DNA from: CAZHHH01 sp964532085
GTDB taxonomy: Bacteria; Bacteroidota; Bacteroidia; Bacteroidales; Marinilabiliaceae
Direction of reading: 5' to 3'
Assembly (NCBI GenBank): GCA_964532085.1
Contig: CAZHHH010000040.1
Span: 1 to 20,177, forward strand
DNA: 20,177 bases
Shown here: positions 1 through 6,578 of the stretch, one piece after another
Position numbering within the stretch: the first letter of the stretch is position 1
How the letters are laid out: each line of letters begins with the position of its first letter
The notes under the pieces: model-generated
What the model saw: the letters and a program-made list of their open reading frames with translations, nothing else
What the model was told of the DNA's origin: nothing
Databases searched by the model: none
Program-made: the position numbers and the translations under genes

Positions 1-521
1 ATGCCAGTTTGCCAAAAGAATGGTGTCCTTAAAGAAATTTCGGCAAGTGCACCACCAATTATTGCGCCAAGTGATTCAGCATAATTGCCTATGGATGTGA
101 TTAATCCCTCAAATTTTGTATAGTCGTGTTGTTGATTATTTTCTTTTAATGAATCATATAGTAGGGCGGAGTCTGAACCAGAAATGAAGCTCTGTCCAAG
201 TCCTAAAGTGATTTCCGCCAATGCAAAATAGATAAAACTATGTCCAATTGAGTAAAATAAAAATCCCAATGTGCCGAGTATTGCACCAAGTATTAGGGTG
301 GTTTTTCTACCTAAAATATCAGCAAAATATCCTGAGGGAATTTCAAAAATTACAATAACTATAGAATAAAGTGCTTTTAATCTGAATGCCTCTTCATTTG
401 TGAAACCCATATCTTTATAAAAAAGCATCAAAATGGGCATTGTTAGCATAAACCATTTTGCTATTTTTATAACATATAGTTTTGGTATGTTTCCTCTTAT
501 TGAGATTGTGAATAACTGCAC
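1..521 (-). CDS. MFS transporter, N-terminal part (cut by window edge)
   Basis: About 173 N-terminal residues of a Major Facilitator Superfamily permease, running off the window at base 1. The translation shows a first hydrophobic segment (KWFMLTMPILMLFY) and a periplasmic turn (KDMGFTNEEAF). The classic MFS loop 2-3 motif follows as GYFADILGRKTTL, then further hydrophobic helices (LILGAILGTLGFLFYSIG; FALAEITLGLGQSFISGSDSALLYDS). The reading frame is closed by a TAG directly upstream of a GTG at 521-519, so GTG is the most upstream possible start; an ATG lies in frame about 23 codons later. The gene begins 14 nt after the stop of the WbqC-family gene and is probably the last visible gene of the leftward operon. 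The substrate cannot be told. The family assignment is firm, the start less so. Confidence 0.85.
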   Translation of the reverse strand, partial: MQLFTISIRGNIPKLYVIKIAKWFMLTMPILMLFYKDMGFTNEEAFRLKALYSIVIVIFEIPSGYFADILGRKTTLILGAILGTLGFLFYSIGHSFIYFALAEITLGLGQSFISGSDSALLYDSLKENNQQHDYTKFEGLITSIGNYAESLGAIIGGALAEISLRTPFFWQTG

Positions 522-535
522 CTAATTTTTCTTTC

Positions 536-1159
536 TTATAGTTGATATGAATCCCGTAAAACCAATAAAGATTCTGGTCCTTTGTTAAAAAGTAAATCTA
601 AAATGGATAGATTTTCAACAAATTTATTATTGATATTAAAAAGTTGACGATATGGAGTTGATTCAAAATGAATATCAGTCGTAACTCTATTTTTAGGTAA
701 AATCAGTTCACGTGTATCAAAATCATCCTCTTTTGCAAAATAATACTCTTCTGTATAAGTTAGTTTTGTGTCAATATCTATACACTCCATTATCCACTCT
801 GTTGCTGAAATATTCAAATCAAGAAGATTGCTCCACTTCTTGAAAATTATATTATACAATTCATCTTTATAAAATAGAAAATATGGCGAGGAATTATACG
901 CAGATTCAATAGATTTCCAATGTTGATTTTGCCAATCTGTATCGTAAGAAATTTTAGCATCTTTTGTAAAGCATCTTTTGTCTTGCTTTTCGATAGGTAC
1001 AGAAAGTGAAATAATATCATTTGCCCCTAAAATAGAGTATCTATTTCTATAACTTTTGCGCCCATAATGGCAATGTATTTCTATTAATGCTTCTTTTTCA
1101 TTGGCTAAATGAGCAAAATATTGAATTGGTCCGAAAAGTGTTGAGCTAAATAGTTTCAT
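536..1159 (-). CDS. WbqC family protein
   Basis: A 207-residue protein that I recognise as WbqC-like (Pfam WbqC). Its marks are the start MKLFSSTLFGPIQYFAHLAN, then IEIHCHYGRKSYRNRY, LSVPI, WQNQHWKSIESAYNSSPYF and the C-terminal NLSILDLLFNKGPESL. Members of this family often sit in surface-polysaccharide clusters and are common in Bacteroidota; their reaction is not firmly established as far as I know. I chose the ATG at 1159 because the homologous segment begins there. The frame is open for 30 further codons upstream, but these lie inside the preceding gene and look non-homologous. The first 14 nt overlap the end of the LapA-like gene, which suggests coupled translation. The MFS gene follows 14 nt after its stop. 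Confidence 0.85.
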   Translation of the reverse strand: MKLFSSTLFGPIQYFAHLANEKEALIEIHCHYGRKSYRNRYSILGANDIISLSVPIEKQDKRCFTKDAKISYDTDWQNQHWKSIESAYNSSPYFLFYKDELYNIIFKKWSNLLDLNISATEWIMECIDIDTKLTYTEEYYFAKEDDFDTRELILPKNRVTTDIHFESTPYRQLFNINNKFVENLSILDLLFNKGPESLLVLRDSYQL

Positions 1160-1415
1160 TCTCCTCAATATTATCACTGTCTTCGGTGCTTTCCTTTTCT
1201 TGTTTTCTATATTTAAAATACGAATAAAGCATTCCGCCAACAACTCCAATAATCAATGTAGATATTAGTAGAACAGCTAAAGGCATATTTATTTCCCAAA
1301 AAATAAGTTTAACGGTAACTAAAAAAGAGTTTTGAACTGAAAATGTTACCAACATCAATAGTAGGATTATAAAAATCCAAAAAGATAATTTTATGCTACT
1401 GTTTTTCTTTTCCAT
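1146..1415 (-). CDS. LapA-domain small membrane protein
   Basis: An 89-residue inner-membrane protein with two hydrophobic helices (about residues 11-28 and 45-65). Between them is the LapA-type sequence FSVQNSFLVTVKLIFWEINMP, followed by a charged, acidic cytoplasmic tail (KQEKESTEDSDNIEENE). This layout matches the LapA domain (DUF1049). In E. coli, LapA works with LapB in controlling lipopolysaccharide synthesis; the role of short Bacteroidota members is inferred by analogy only. The ATG at 1415 (MEKKNSS) was chosen over more upstream starts because it directly precedes the first helix and falls after the stop of the PfkB gene (10-nt gap). The stop TAG lies within the first codons of the WbqC-family gene. 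Confidence 0.75.
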   Translation of the reverse strand: MEKKNSSIKLSFWIFIILLLMLVTFSVQNSFLVTVKLIFWEINMPLAVLLISTLIIGVVGGMLYSYFKYRKQEKESTEDSDNIEENETI

Positions 1416-1425
1416 TTTTGATATT

Positions 1426-2340
1426 TTAAAATTTAGAAGCAAGTTCTTTAGATATATAATTTTCTGTAGAACAACAGACATCGGCAGAAAATTCAATTCC
1501 AAGTTCAATTATTTTATCCCAAAGAGTTTCATCAATACTATTTAGCTCTTTTTGAGAGATGTTATTTGATAATATACCTTGAATAATTCCTGCATTAAAG
1601 CTATCTCCAGCTCCAATGGTGCTAACTGGTACAATCTCTTTCACAGGATACCATTTTTGAAAATTAGGAGTACTTAAAAATAGTTTATTTGAATTGGCAG
1701 TAATTATTACATTTTTTGAAAATTTATGTATAATCTCTGCCATATCTTCAATTTTATCTACTCCGTATATATTCTTAAAATCTTCGTCACTACCTCTGAT
1801 AATGCTGGCATAATTAAAGTTTTCTTCAATTATTTGTTGCATCTCATTCAATTTATGATTGTGATGACTTCTAAAATTTGGATCATAGATTATTATTGAA
1901 TTACTATTTTTTGCACTTTCCAAATGCAATTTTAATTCATCTCTAAGTGATGGATTTAGAGCAAAGAAAGAACCAATTAATAATAAGTCATCTTCCTGAT
2001 AGTTGGGAATATTTGTTGTTAAAGATTGTGTGCTATAATCTTTATAAATTTCATATTCTGCGTCATTTTTTTCGTTTAAAAATGCAAGTGCAACAGGAGT
2101 TTGGTAATTATCTTTCTTTGTTACATAATTTAATGATACTCCATTTTGAACAAAAAACTCTTCGATTATCTTACCAGTTTTGTCATTTCCGACTTCACAT
2201 ATAAACTTTGGATTGAGTCCAATTCGTCCAAGTGAAACCAAAGAGTTTAGTGTGCTTCCACCAGCTACAGCCTCAATTGGACGACTATTTTTAAAAACAA
2301 TATCCAAAAGCGCTTCACCAATGCCGTAAATTGTGCGCAT
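1426..2340 (-). CDS. PfkB-family carbohydrate kinase (fructokinase-like)
   Basis: A 304-residue ribokinase/PfkB-type kinase that probably phosphorylates a sugar or related small molecule with ATP in the cytoplasm. Visible marks are the N-terminal GIGEALLDIVF, the substrate-side glycine motif AVAGGSTLNSLVSLGRIG (residues 25-41), YDPNFR (152-157), and the C-terminal ATP/anion-hole signature STIGAGDSFNAG (240-251) with catalytic Asp246. Ser takes the place of the usual first Asp in that signature, which the family pattern tolerates. Length is normal for the family. The gene starts 2 nt after the stop of the isochorismatase-like gene and is followed by the LapA-like gene, so it is within one transcription unit. 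Fructose is the best guess for the substrate, but sequence alone does not fix it. Confidence 0.88.
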   Translation of the reverse strand: MRTIYGIGEALLDIVFKNSRPIEAVAGGSTLNSLVSLGRIGLNPKFICEVGNDKTGKIIEEFFVQNGVSLNYVTKKDNYQTPVALAFLNEKNDAEYEIYKDYSTQSLTTNIPNYQEDDLLLIGSFFALNPSLRDELKLHLESAKNSNSIIIYDPNFRSHHNHKLNEMQQIIEENFNYASIIRGSDEDFKNIYGVDKIEDMAEIIHKFSKNVIITANSNKLFLSTPNFQKWYPVKEIVPVSTIGAGDSFNAGIIQGILSNNISQKELNSIDETLWDKIIELGIEFSADVCCSTENYISKELASKF

Positions 2341-2342
2341 AC

Positions 2343-2882
2343 TTATTTAATTAGTTTTGATATTGTTCTAAAAGTGTCATTTCCTGCCGCTCTACAAAGT
2401 TCGAAAAGAATTGATTCTGTGCTTGAAATTAATACGCCCTCTTGAATTAATCTGGTTATTGCAACTTGTTTGTTTTCTGGTGTTCGTGAACCGATACAAT
2501 CCTCTATAACAACTGGTTGATAGCCTTTTTCTTTTAAATCTATAGCTGTTTGTAAAAGACAAATATGAGCCTCAACACCTGCAAGAATTACAAATTTTTT
2601 ATCACTATCTATTTTTTCCATAAAAACAGGTTCGTCGCAACAGCTAAATGTTACTTTATCCACAAAAGTAGCTTCTTTTAAAAGTGAAGAAAGCGGTGCA
2701 ATAGTCTCGCCCAATCCTTTTTTATATTGCTCTGTAACAATTATTGGAATTTCTAATGCATTTAAACCTTGAATTAAAATTTGTGTGTTGTTTTCGATTT
2801 TCTCTTTTTCATCAATCACAGGAAAAAGTCTCTCTTGAAAATCTATTATAATTGCTGATGTTTTCTCTTTTAATATTCTCAT
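2343..2882 (-). CDS. Isochorismatase-family cysteine hydrolase
   Basis: A 179-residue cysteine hydrolase of the isochorismatase superfamily, in the short YcaC/ISOC1-like branch. The expected triad can be read off: Asp14 in AIIIDFQERL, Lys76 in FVDKVTFSCC, and the nucleophile Cys108 in GVEAHICLLQTAIDL, preceded by the cis-peptide region GVEAH. Such proteins hydrolyse C-N or ether bonds in small amides, but the natural substrate of this branch is generally unknown, and isochorismate is not implied. It lies 1 nt after the isomerase gene and 2 nt before the PfkB kinase gene, so it is clearly cotranscribed. Nothing in the context points to siderophore or nicotinamide metabolism. Confidence 0.88.
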   Translation of the reverse strand: MRILKEKTSAIIIDFQERLFPVIDEKEKIENNTQILIQGLNALEIPIIVTEQYKKGLGETIAPLSSLLKEATFVDKVTFSCCDEPVFMEKIDSDKKFVILAGVEAHICLLQTAIDLKEKGYQPVVIEDCIGSRTPENKQVAITRLIQEGVLISSTESILFELCRAAGNDTFRTISKLIK

Positions 2883-2883
2883 T

Positions 2884-3495
2884 TTATTTTATATTTTTTG
2901 CTTGTTCTCTTGATTTATCTCCTAAATATCCGCCGTGATGACGAAGTGAATATGCTTGATTATCAAATTTTATTTTTTTCATTAATAAAACAACCAAAAT
3001 ATCACCTATAACAGTCATTGTAGTTGTTGATGTTGTTGGCGTTAGGCCTAATGTGCATACTTCTTTTGGATTTCCTGTATGAATAAAGACATCAGATTTT
3101 TTTGCCAAAAATGACTCTTCGTTACTTGTTATAACTATAAAAGGTATTTGCGGATATAGTGCTTTTGTTAGTTCAATTAATTCGAGAATTTCACGAGTTT
3201 TTCCAGAATTAGAAATAACTAGCATCACATCATTTTCTTGAGCAACACCCAGGTCACCGTGCTGTGCCTCTGATGGATGTAAAAAAACAGCTGGTGTACC
3301 TGTACTACTAAATGTAGTGGCTATATTATTGGCAATTTGTCCAGCTTTTCCCATACCACTGGTAATTAATTTTCCTTTTTTGTCGTGAACGTGTTTGTAA
3401 ATAAGTGTTATAGCCTTTTCAAAACTGTCGCTCGCAGGAATATTTCGTATCGCTTCCGCTTCTTTTATAAGAAGAGATTTTACATCTTCAATCAT
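2884..3495 (-). CDS. Single-SIS-domain D-arabinose-5-phosphate isomerase (KdsD/KpsF-like)
   Basis: A 203-residue sugar-phosphate isomerase made of one SIS domain. It carries the KdsD/KpsF signatures: SGMGKAGQIANNIATTFSSTGTPAVFLHPSEAQHGDLG (residues 46-83), SNSGKT (95-100), PKEVCTLGLTPTTSTT (143-158) and RHHGGYLG near the end (185-192). It probably interconverts ribulose-5-phosphate and arabinose-5-phosphate, the first step toward Kdo for the lipopolysaccharide inner core. The two C-terminal CBS domains of E. coli KdsD (about 328 residues) are absent. Single-SIS enzymes of this kind are known in Bacteroides. It is the first gene of the leftward operon, with a good promoter just upstream. The other kdo genes are not nearby. 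Confidence 0.85.
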   Translation of the reverse strand: MIEDVKSLLIKEAEAIRNIPASDSFEKAITLIYKHVHDKKGKLITSGMGKAGQIANNIATTFSSTGTPAVFLHPSEAQHGDLGVAQENDVMLVISNSGKTREILELIELTKALYPQIPFIVITSNEESFLAKKSDVFIHTGNPKEVCTLGLTPTTSTTTMTVIGDILVVLLMKKIKFDNQAYSLRHHGGYLGDKSREQAKNIK

Positions 3496-3520
3496 CTATT
3501 TCTATTTAAAAATTGAATTA

Positions 3521-3551
3521 CAAATATAGTAAATGTTCAATAAATGTTCAA
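3521..3551 (-). promoter_or_regulatory. Promoter of the isomerase operon
   Basis: Read on the minus strand, TTG (3551-3549) is followed after 20 nt by TATATTTG (3528-3521). This fits the Bacteroides -7 consensus TAnnTTTG exactly, at the right spacing from a -33 TTG. The start codon lies 25 nt further downstream (3495). The -33 element and spacer sit inside the TTCAATG tandem repeat, so changes in repeat length could affect this promoter. Confidence 0.6.
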
Positions 3552-3675
3552 TTATCAATGTTCAATGTTCAATTATCAATGTTCAATGTGAAATTATCAA
3601 TGTACAATTTTCAATGTGCAATTTTTCAATGTGCTCATCATCCATTGTTCATTCTTCATTATTCATTCTTCATTG
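3529..3675. repeat. Degenerate short tandem repeat (TTCAATG/TTCATT type)
   Basis: About 147 bp of imperfect tandem repetition. The first part is built from variants of AATGTTCAAT and ATTATCAATG units. From about 3645 it grades into ATTCTTCATTATTCATT units. Copies are too short and too variable for a CRISPR array, and no long hairpin is obvious. It lies between two divergent promoters. Such arrays commonly change length by slippage; whether this one does is not visible in a single sequence. Confidence 0.75.
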
Positions 3676-3729
3676 TCTGAGAAAATTCTTTTAAAAAGTG
3701 TTAATCTTTTGAATTTATTTAAAGAACTG

Positions 3730-3761
3730 TTTGATAAAAAGGATAATTCTCTCTTATTTTG
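3730..3761 (+). promoter_or_regulatory. Promoter of the FKBP gene
   Basis: TTTG (3730-3733), a 20-nt spacer and TTATTTTG (3754-3761) match the -33/-7 Bacteroides consensus with one mismatch in the -7 box. An in-frame ATG at 3759 falls inside this -7 box and so cannot be in the transcript. This supports 3792 as the true start. Confidence 0.5.
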
Positions 3762-3791
3762 TATAATATAATCACAAAGATAAGTTTAGTT

Positions 3792-4319
3792 ATGAAAATT
3801 GGAAGAAATAAATTTGTCTCATTAGACTACAAACTTCGTTTAGATGGCGAAGAGGGTGAATTAATTGAAGAGACATCAACAGAAAATCCGTTGGAGTTTA
3901 TCTTCGGAGCAGGTAAGATGTTAGAAATGTTTGAAGAAAAGCTTTTGGATATGGAAGCTAATGATACATTCAGTTTTCACTTATCTGCCGATGATGCTTA
4001 TGGACAAATTAATCCAGAGGCTGTAGTTGAGTTGCCAAAAAATATTTTTGAAGTCAATGGTCAAATTGATGAAAATATGATTGCGCTTGGAAACTCTGTA
4101 CCCATGCAAGATGCGCACGGTAATCGTATGAATGGATTAATTTTAGAAATTGAAGATGATTACATTAAAATGGACTTTAATCACCCATTAGCTGGTGATG
4201 ATTTACATTTTAGTGGTTCAATACTTTCAGTTAGAGAAGCAACTGATGAGGAGTTATTCGAATTAGCTAACGAGATGAATTGCAATCCTAGCGGTTGTGG
4301 TTCTGGTTGTAGCTGTTAA
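3792..4319 (+). CDS. slyD: SlyD-like FKBP-type peptidyl-prolyl isomerase with Cys-rich tail
   Basis: A 175-residue cytoplasmic FKBP-type prolyl isomerase/chaperone of the SlyD class. It opens with VSLDYKLRLDGEEGELIEETS. The FKBP strand region PLEFIFGAGKMLEMFEEKLLDM (33-54) is followed by an inserted flap domain (about 70-125) and the returning DFNHPLAGDDLHF (128-140). The tail CNPSGCGSGCSC (164-175) has four Cys and resembles the metal-binding tail of SlyD, though it is much shorter and has no His. ATG 3792 is preferred over the in-frame ATG at 3759, which overlaps the promoter. The gene is monocistronic, with its own promoter and a strong terminator. The symbol is by family resemblance, not proven orthology. 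Confidence 0.88.
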   Translation: MKIGRNKFVSLDYKLRLDGEEGELIEETSTENPLEFIFGAGKMLEMFEEKLLDMEANDTFSFHLSADDAYGQINPEAVVELPKNIFEVNGQIDENMIALGNSVPMQDAHGNRMNGLILEIEDDYIKMDFNHPLAGDDLHFSGSILSVREATDEELFELANEMNCNPSGCGSGCSC

Positions 4320-4339
4320 TAAAACGATATTTATATTTA

Positions 4340-4374
4340 AAAAGATGTTTCTTATAATGAAACATCTTTTTTTT
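4340..4374 (+). terminator. Intrinsic terminator after the FKBP gene
   Basis: A 12-bp perfect stem (4340-4351 with 4359-4370; arm AAAAGATGTTTC) encloses a 7-nt loop. A run of eight T (4367-4374) follows, 20 nt past the stop codon. Confidence 0.85.
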
Positions 4375-4404
4375 GTGTTTACCACTCAAAAATTATTATT
4401 TTTG
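4372..4404 (+). promoter_or_regulatory. Promoter of aroC
   Basis: TTTG (4372-4375, in the T-tract of the preceding terminator), a 21-nt spacer and TATTTTTG (4397-4404) match TAnnTTTG exactly. The ATG of aroC is 28 nt downstream of the -7 box. Confidence 0.55.
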
Positions 4405-4431
4405 ATATTGTATTAAATTAATTTATTAATT

Positions 4432-5508
4432 ATGGCAGGAAATTCATTTGGAACATTATATAAAATAACCACTTATGGAGAGTCTCACGGAGTTGGTGTA
4501 GGTGGTATTATTGAAGGGGTAGCTCCTGGTTTAGAAATTGACATTGATTACGTTCAGCAAGAACTTGATAGACGAAGACCAGGACAATCAGAGATTACCA
4601 CACCTAGAGATGAAGAGGATAAAATAGAGTTTTTATCTGGAGTTTTTGAGGGAAAAGCAACTGGTACACCTATAGCGTTTGTGATAAGAAACAAAGATCA
4701 AAGACCAGCTGATTATGGTAATTTGAAAGATCTTTATAGACCATCTCACGCTGATTATACTTATCAAACTAAATATGGTATTAGAGACCATCGAGGTGGC
4801 GGAAGACAGTCGGCTCGTGAAACCATTGCTCGTGTTGCTGCAGGTGCTGTTGCAAAAAAAATGTTGGAACCATTAGGAATCTCAATTAAAGCTTATGTTT
4901 CGCAAGTTGGTGAGTTAAAATTAGATAAGCCATATACAGAGCTAGATTTAAATAATATTGAGAGCAATATTGTGCGCTGTCCAGATGATGAAATGGCTAA
5001 GGAGATGATTGAATATATCGATACTATTCGTCGTGATAAAGATTCGGTTGGAGGAGTTATAACTTGTGTTATATCTGGTCTTCCAGTTGGATTGGGTGAG
5101 CCTGTGTTTAACAAACTTCACGCAATATTAGCTCAAGCAATGTTAAGTATTAATGCAGTAAAAGGATTTGAATATGGTTCTGGTTTTGAGGCTGCATCTA
5201 TGCTTGGTTCTGCACATAATGATGAGTTTATAAATGTTGATGGAAAAATTAAATCAAAAACAAATCGTTCTGGTGGTATTCAAGGTGGTATTTCCAATGG
5301 TGAGGATATCTATTTTAAAGTAGCATTTAAGCCTGTTGCAACTATTTCTAAAGTACAGAATACTGTTGATATGGATGGTAAAGAAGTCGTAATGGAAGCA
5401 AAAGGCCGTCACGATCCTTGTGTAGTTCCTCGTGCTGTACCCATTGTTGAGGCTATGTCTGCAATAGTTTTAGCAGATGCACATTTATTAAATAAAATGT
5501 ATAAATAA
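4432..5508 (+). CDS. aroC: Chorismate synthase
   Basis: A 358-residue FMN-dependent chorismate synthase, last step of the shikimate pathway (EPSP to chorismate). The family signatures are all present: GNSFGTLYKITTYGESHG (residues 3-20), RRRPGQSEITTPRDEEDKIE (47-66), TGTPIAF, YGIRDHRGGGRQSARETIARVAAGA (115-139) and the C-terminal GRHDPCVVPRAVPIVEAM with the conserved Asp/Arg pairs. Length is typical. ATG 4432 gives the standard MAGNSFG start. The next gene begins 9 nt after the stop, so the ATP-cone nuclease is probably cotranscribed. No other aro gene is adjacent. Confidence 0.97.
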   Translation: MAGNSFGTLYKITTYGESHGVGVGGIIEGVAPGLEIDIDYVQQELDRRRPGQSEITTPRDEEDKIEFLSGVFEGKATGTPIAFVIRNKDQRPADYGNLKDLYRPSHADYTYQTKYGIRDHRGGGRQSARETIARVAAGAVAKKMLEPLGISIKAYVSQVGELKLDKPYTELDLNNIESNIVRCPDDEMAKEMIEYIDTIRRDKDSVGGVITCVISGLPVGLGEPVFNKLHAILAQAMLSINAVKGFEYGSGFEAASMLGSAHNDEFINVDGKIKSKTNRSGGIQGGISNGEDIYFKVAFKPVATISKVQNTVDMDGKEVVMEAKGRHDPCVVPRAVPIVEAMSAIVLADAHLLNKMYK

Positions 5509-5517
5509 AAATAATAT

Positions 5518-6357
5518 ATGAGTTCTAAAAAATCGATTTACATTAAAAAAGCAGACGGTGAATTAGAACTTTTTTCAGCTGATAAATTAGCAAATTCACT
5601 ACGTCGTGCAGGTGCTTCTGAGCCATTAGTTCAAGAGGTTATTTCTAACATTGAGAACTGGATTGTGGAGGGTGTAACTACCAAGAAGATATATGGTAGA
5701 GCTTTTTCCATTTTACGAAAAAAGGAGCGAAGCCGTGCTGCACGATATAGTTTGAAGAAGGCAATTATGGAACTTGGTCCAACTGGATATCCATTTGAGA
5801 ATTTTATGGGTAAATTATTTGAAGCTCAAGGGTATAGTGTTGAAGTTGGAAAGGTTTTAAATGGGAAATGTGTTACACACGAAGTTGATGTAATTGCAAC
5901 AAAAGAAAAAGAACAGCACTTTGTAGAGTGTAAATATTATAATAGTCAAGGAAAATATGCGAGTGTAAGAGTTCCACTTTATATTCGTTCGCGCGTGAAT
6001 GATATAATCGATGCGAAAAGGATAGAGGGGTTCAATGATTATCAGTTTTTTGGCTGGATAGCAACAAATACAAGATTTACAGAAGATGCAATGAACTACG
6101 GTTTGTGTAGTGGTTTAAAATTGATAAGTTGGGATTTTCCTAAAGAAAATAGTATTAAAAAGATTGTAGAAGATAATAATCTTTTTCCTATCACAACTTT
6201 AACAGAATTGACAAAATCTCAAAAAGAACAATTTTTAGCAAAAGGTGTAGTTATGTGCAAAGAGCTATATGATGATAGCGCACTTTTTAGTTTAATATCT
6301 ATAAAAGGAAAACAGATATCTCGTGTTAAAAAAGAGATTGCTGATTTATTAGAGTAA
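5518..6357 (+). CDS. ATP-cone domain fused to Mrr-like restriction endonuclease domain
   Basis: A 279-residue two-domain protein. Residues about 6-88 form an ATP-cone (IYIKKADGELELFSADKLANSLRRAGA, ending RAARYSLKKAIMELGPTGYPFE), the nucleotide-sensing module of ribonucleotide reductases and NrdR. Residues about 90-205 look like a PD-(D/E)XK nuclease of the Mrr_cat type: Glu94 in YPFENFM, HEVDVIA with Asp124, and HFVECKY with Glu137 and Lys139. All expected active-site residues are therefore present. The C-terminal 70 residues (TLTELTKSQKEQFLAKG onward) are helical and unassigned. Architecture is read from sequence; the function (nucleotide-gated DNA cleavage, repair or defence) is inference. 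The gene is 9 nt downstream of aroC and convergent with the Feo genes at a 2-nt gap, with no terminator between. Confidence 0.82.
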   Translation: MSSKKSIYIKKADGELELFSADKLANSLRRAGASEPLVQEVISNIENWIVEGVTTKKIYGRAFSILRKKERSRAARYSLKKAIMELGPTGYPFENFMGKLFEAQGYSVEVGKVLNGKCVTHEVDVIATKEKEQHFVECKYYNSQGKYASVRVPLYIRSRVNDIIDAKRIEGFNDYQFFGWIATNTRFTEDAMNYGLCSGLKLISWDFPKENSIKKIVEDNNLFPITTLTELTKSQKEQFLAKGVVMCKELYDDSALFSLISIKGKQISRVKKEIADLLE

Positions 6358-6359
6358 TT

Positions 6360-6566
6360 TCACTTCTTCTCTACAGATATAGTCTTGAAATCTATCTCTT
6401 TCTTAATGCTTTTTCCTGTTACTAAACTTTTTGTTCCGCAACCAGATGATATACAGCTTGAACAAGCTGTTTCTCCATCTGCCGGAAAAAATGTTTTATA
6501 AATACTTCTAATTGCAATAACAAAAGCAATTGCAACGGTTATATATGTCAAAATTTCTTGTATCAT
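6360..6566 (-). CDS. FeoB-associated Cys-rich membrane protein
   Basis: A 68-residue peptide with one N-terminal membrane helix (ILTYITVAIAFVIAIRSIY, about residues 5-23), then a Cys-rich stretch CSSCISSGCGTKS (35-47) and a basic tail. This matches the small FeoB-associated Cys-rich proteins found beside feoB in many bacteria, which are thought to help ferrous iron uptake, perhaps in the way FeoC does; their precise role is unproven. It starts 12 nt after the feoAB stop, so it is the second gene of a feo operon. Its TGA stop lies 2 nt from the stop of the convergent nuclease gene. Confidence 0.82.
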   Translation of the reverse strand: MIQEILTYITVAIAFVIAIRSIYKTFFPADGETACSSCISSGCGTKSLVTGKSIKKEIDFKTISVEKK

Positions 6567-6578
6567 AATCTTTAATTT

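Noticed and set aside
3529..3675. CRISPR-like array
   Set aside because: Units are about 7-14 bp, contiguous and degenerate, without spacers of constant length.
3759..3791. Upstream start for the FKBP gene at 3759
   Set aside because: It overlaps the likely -7 box; the 11 extra residues have no family counterpart.
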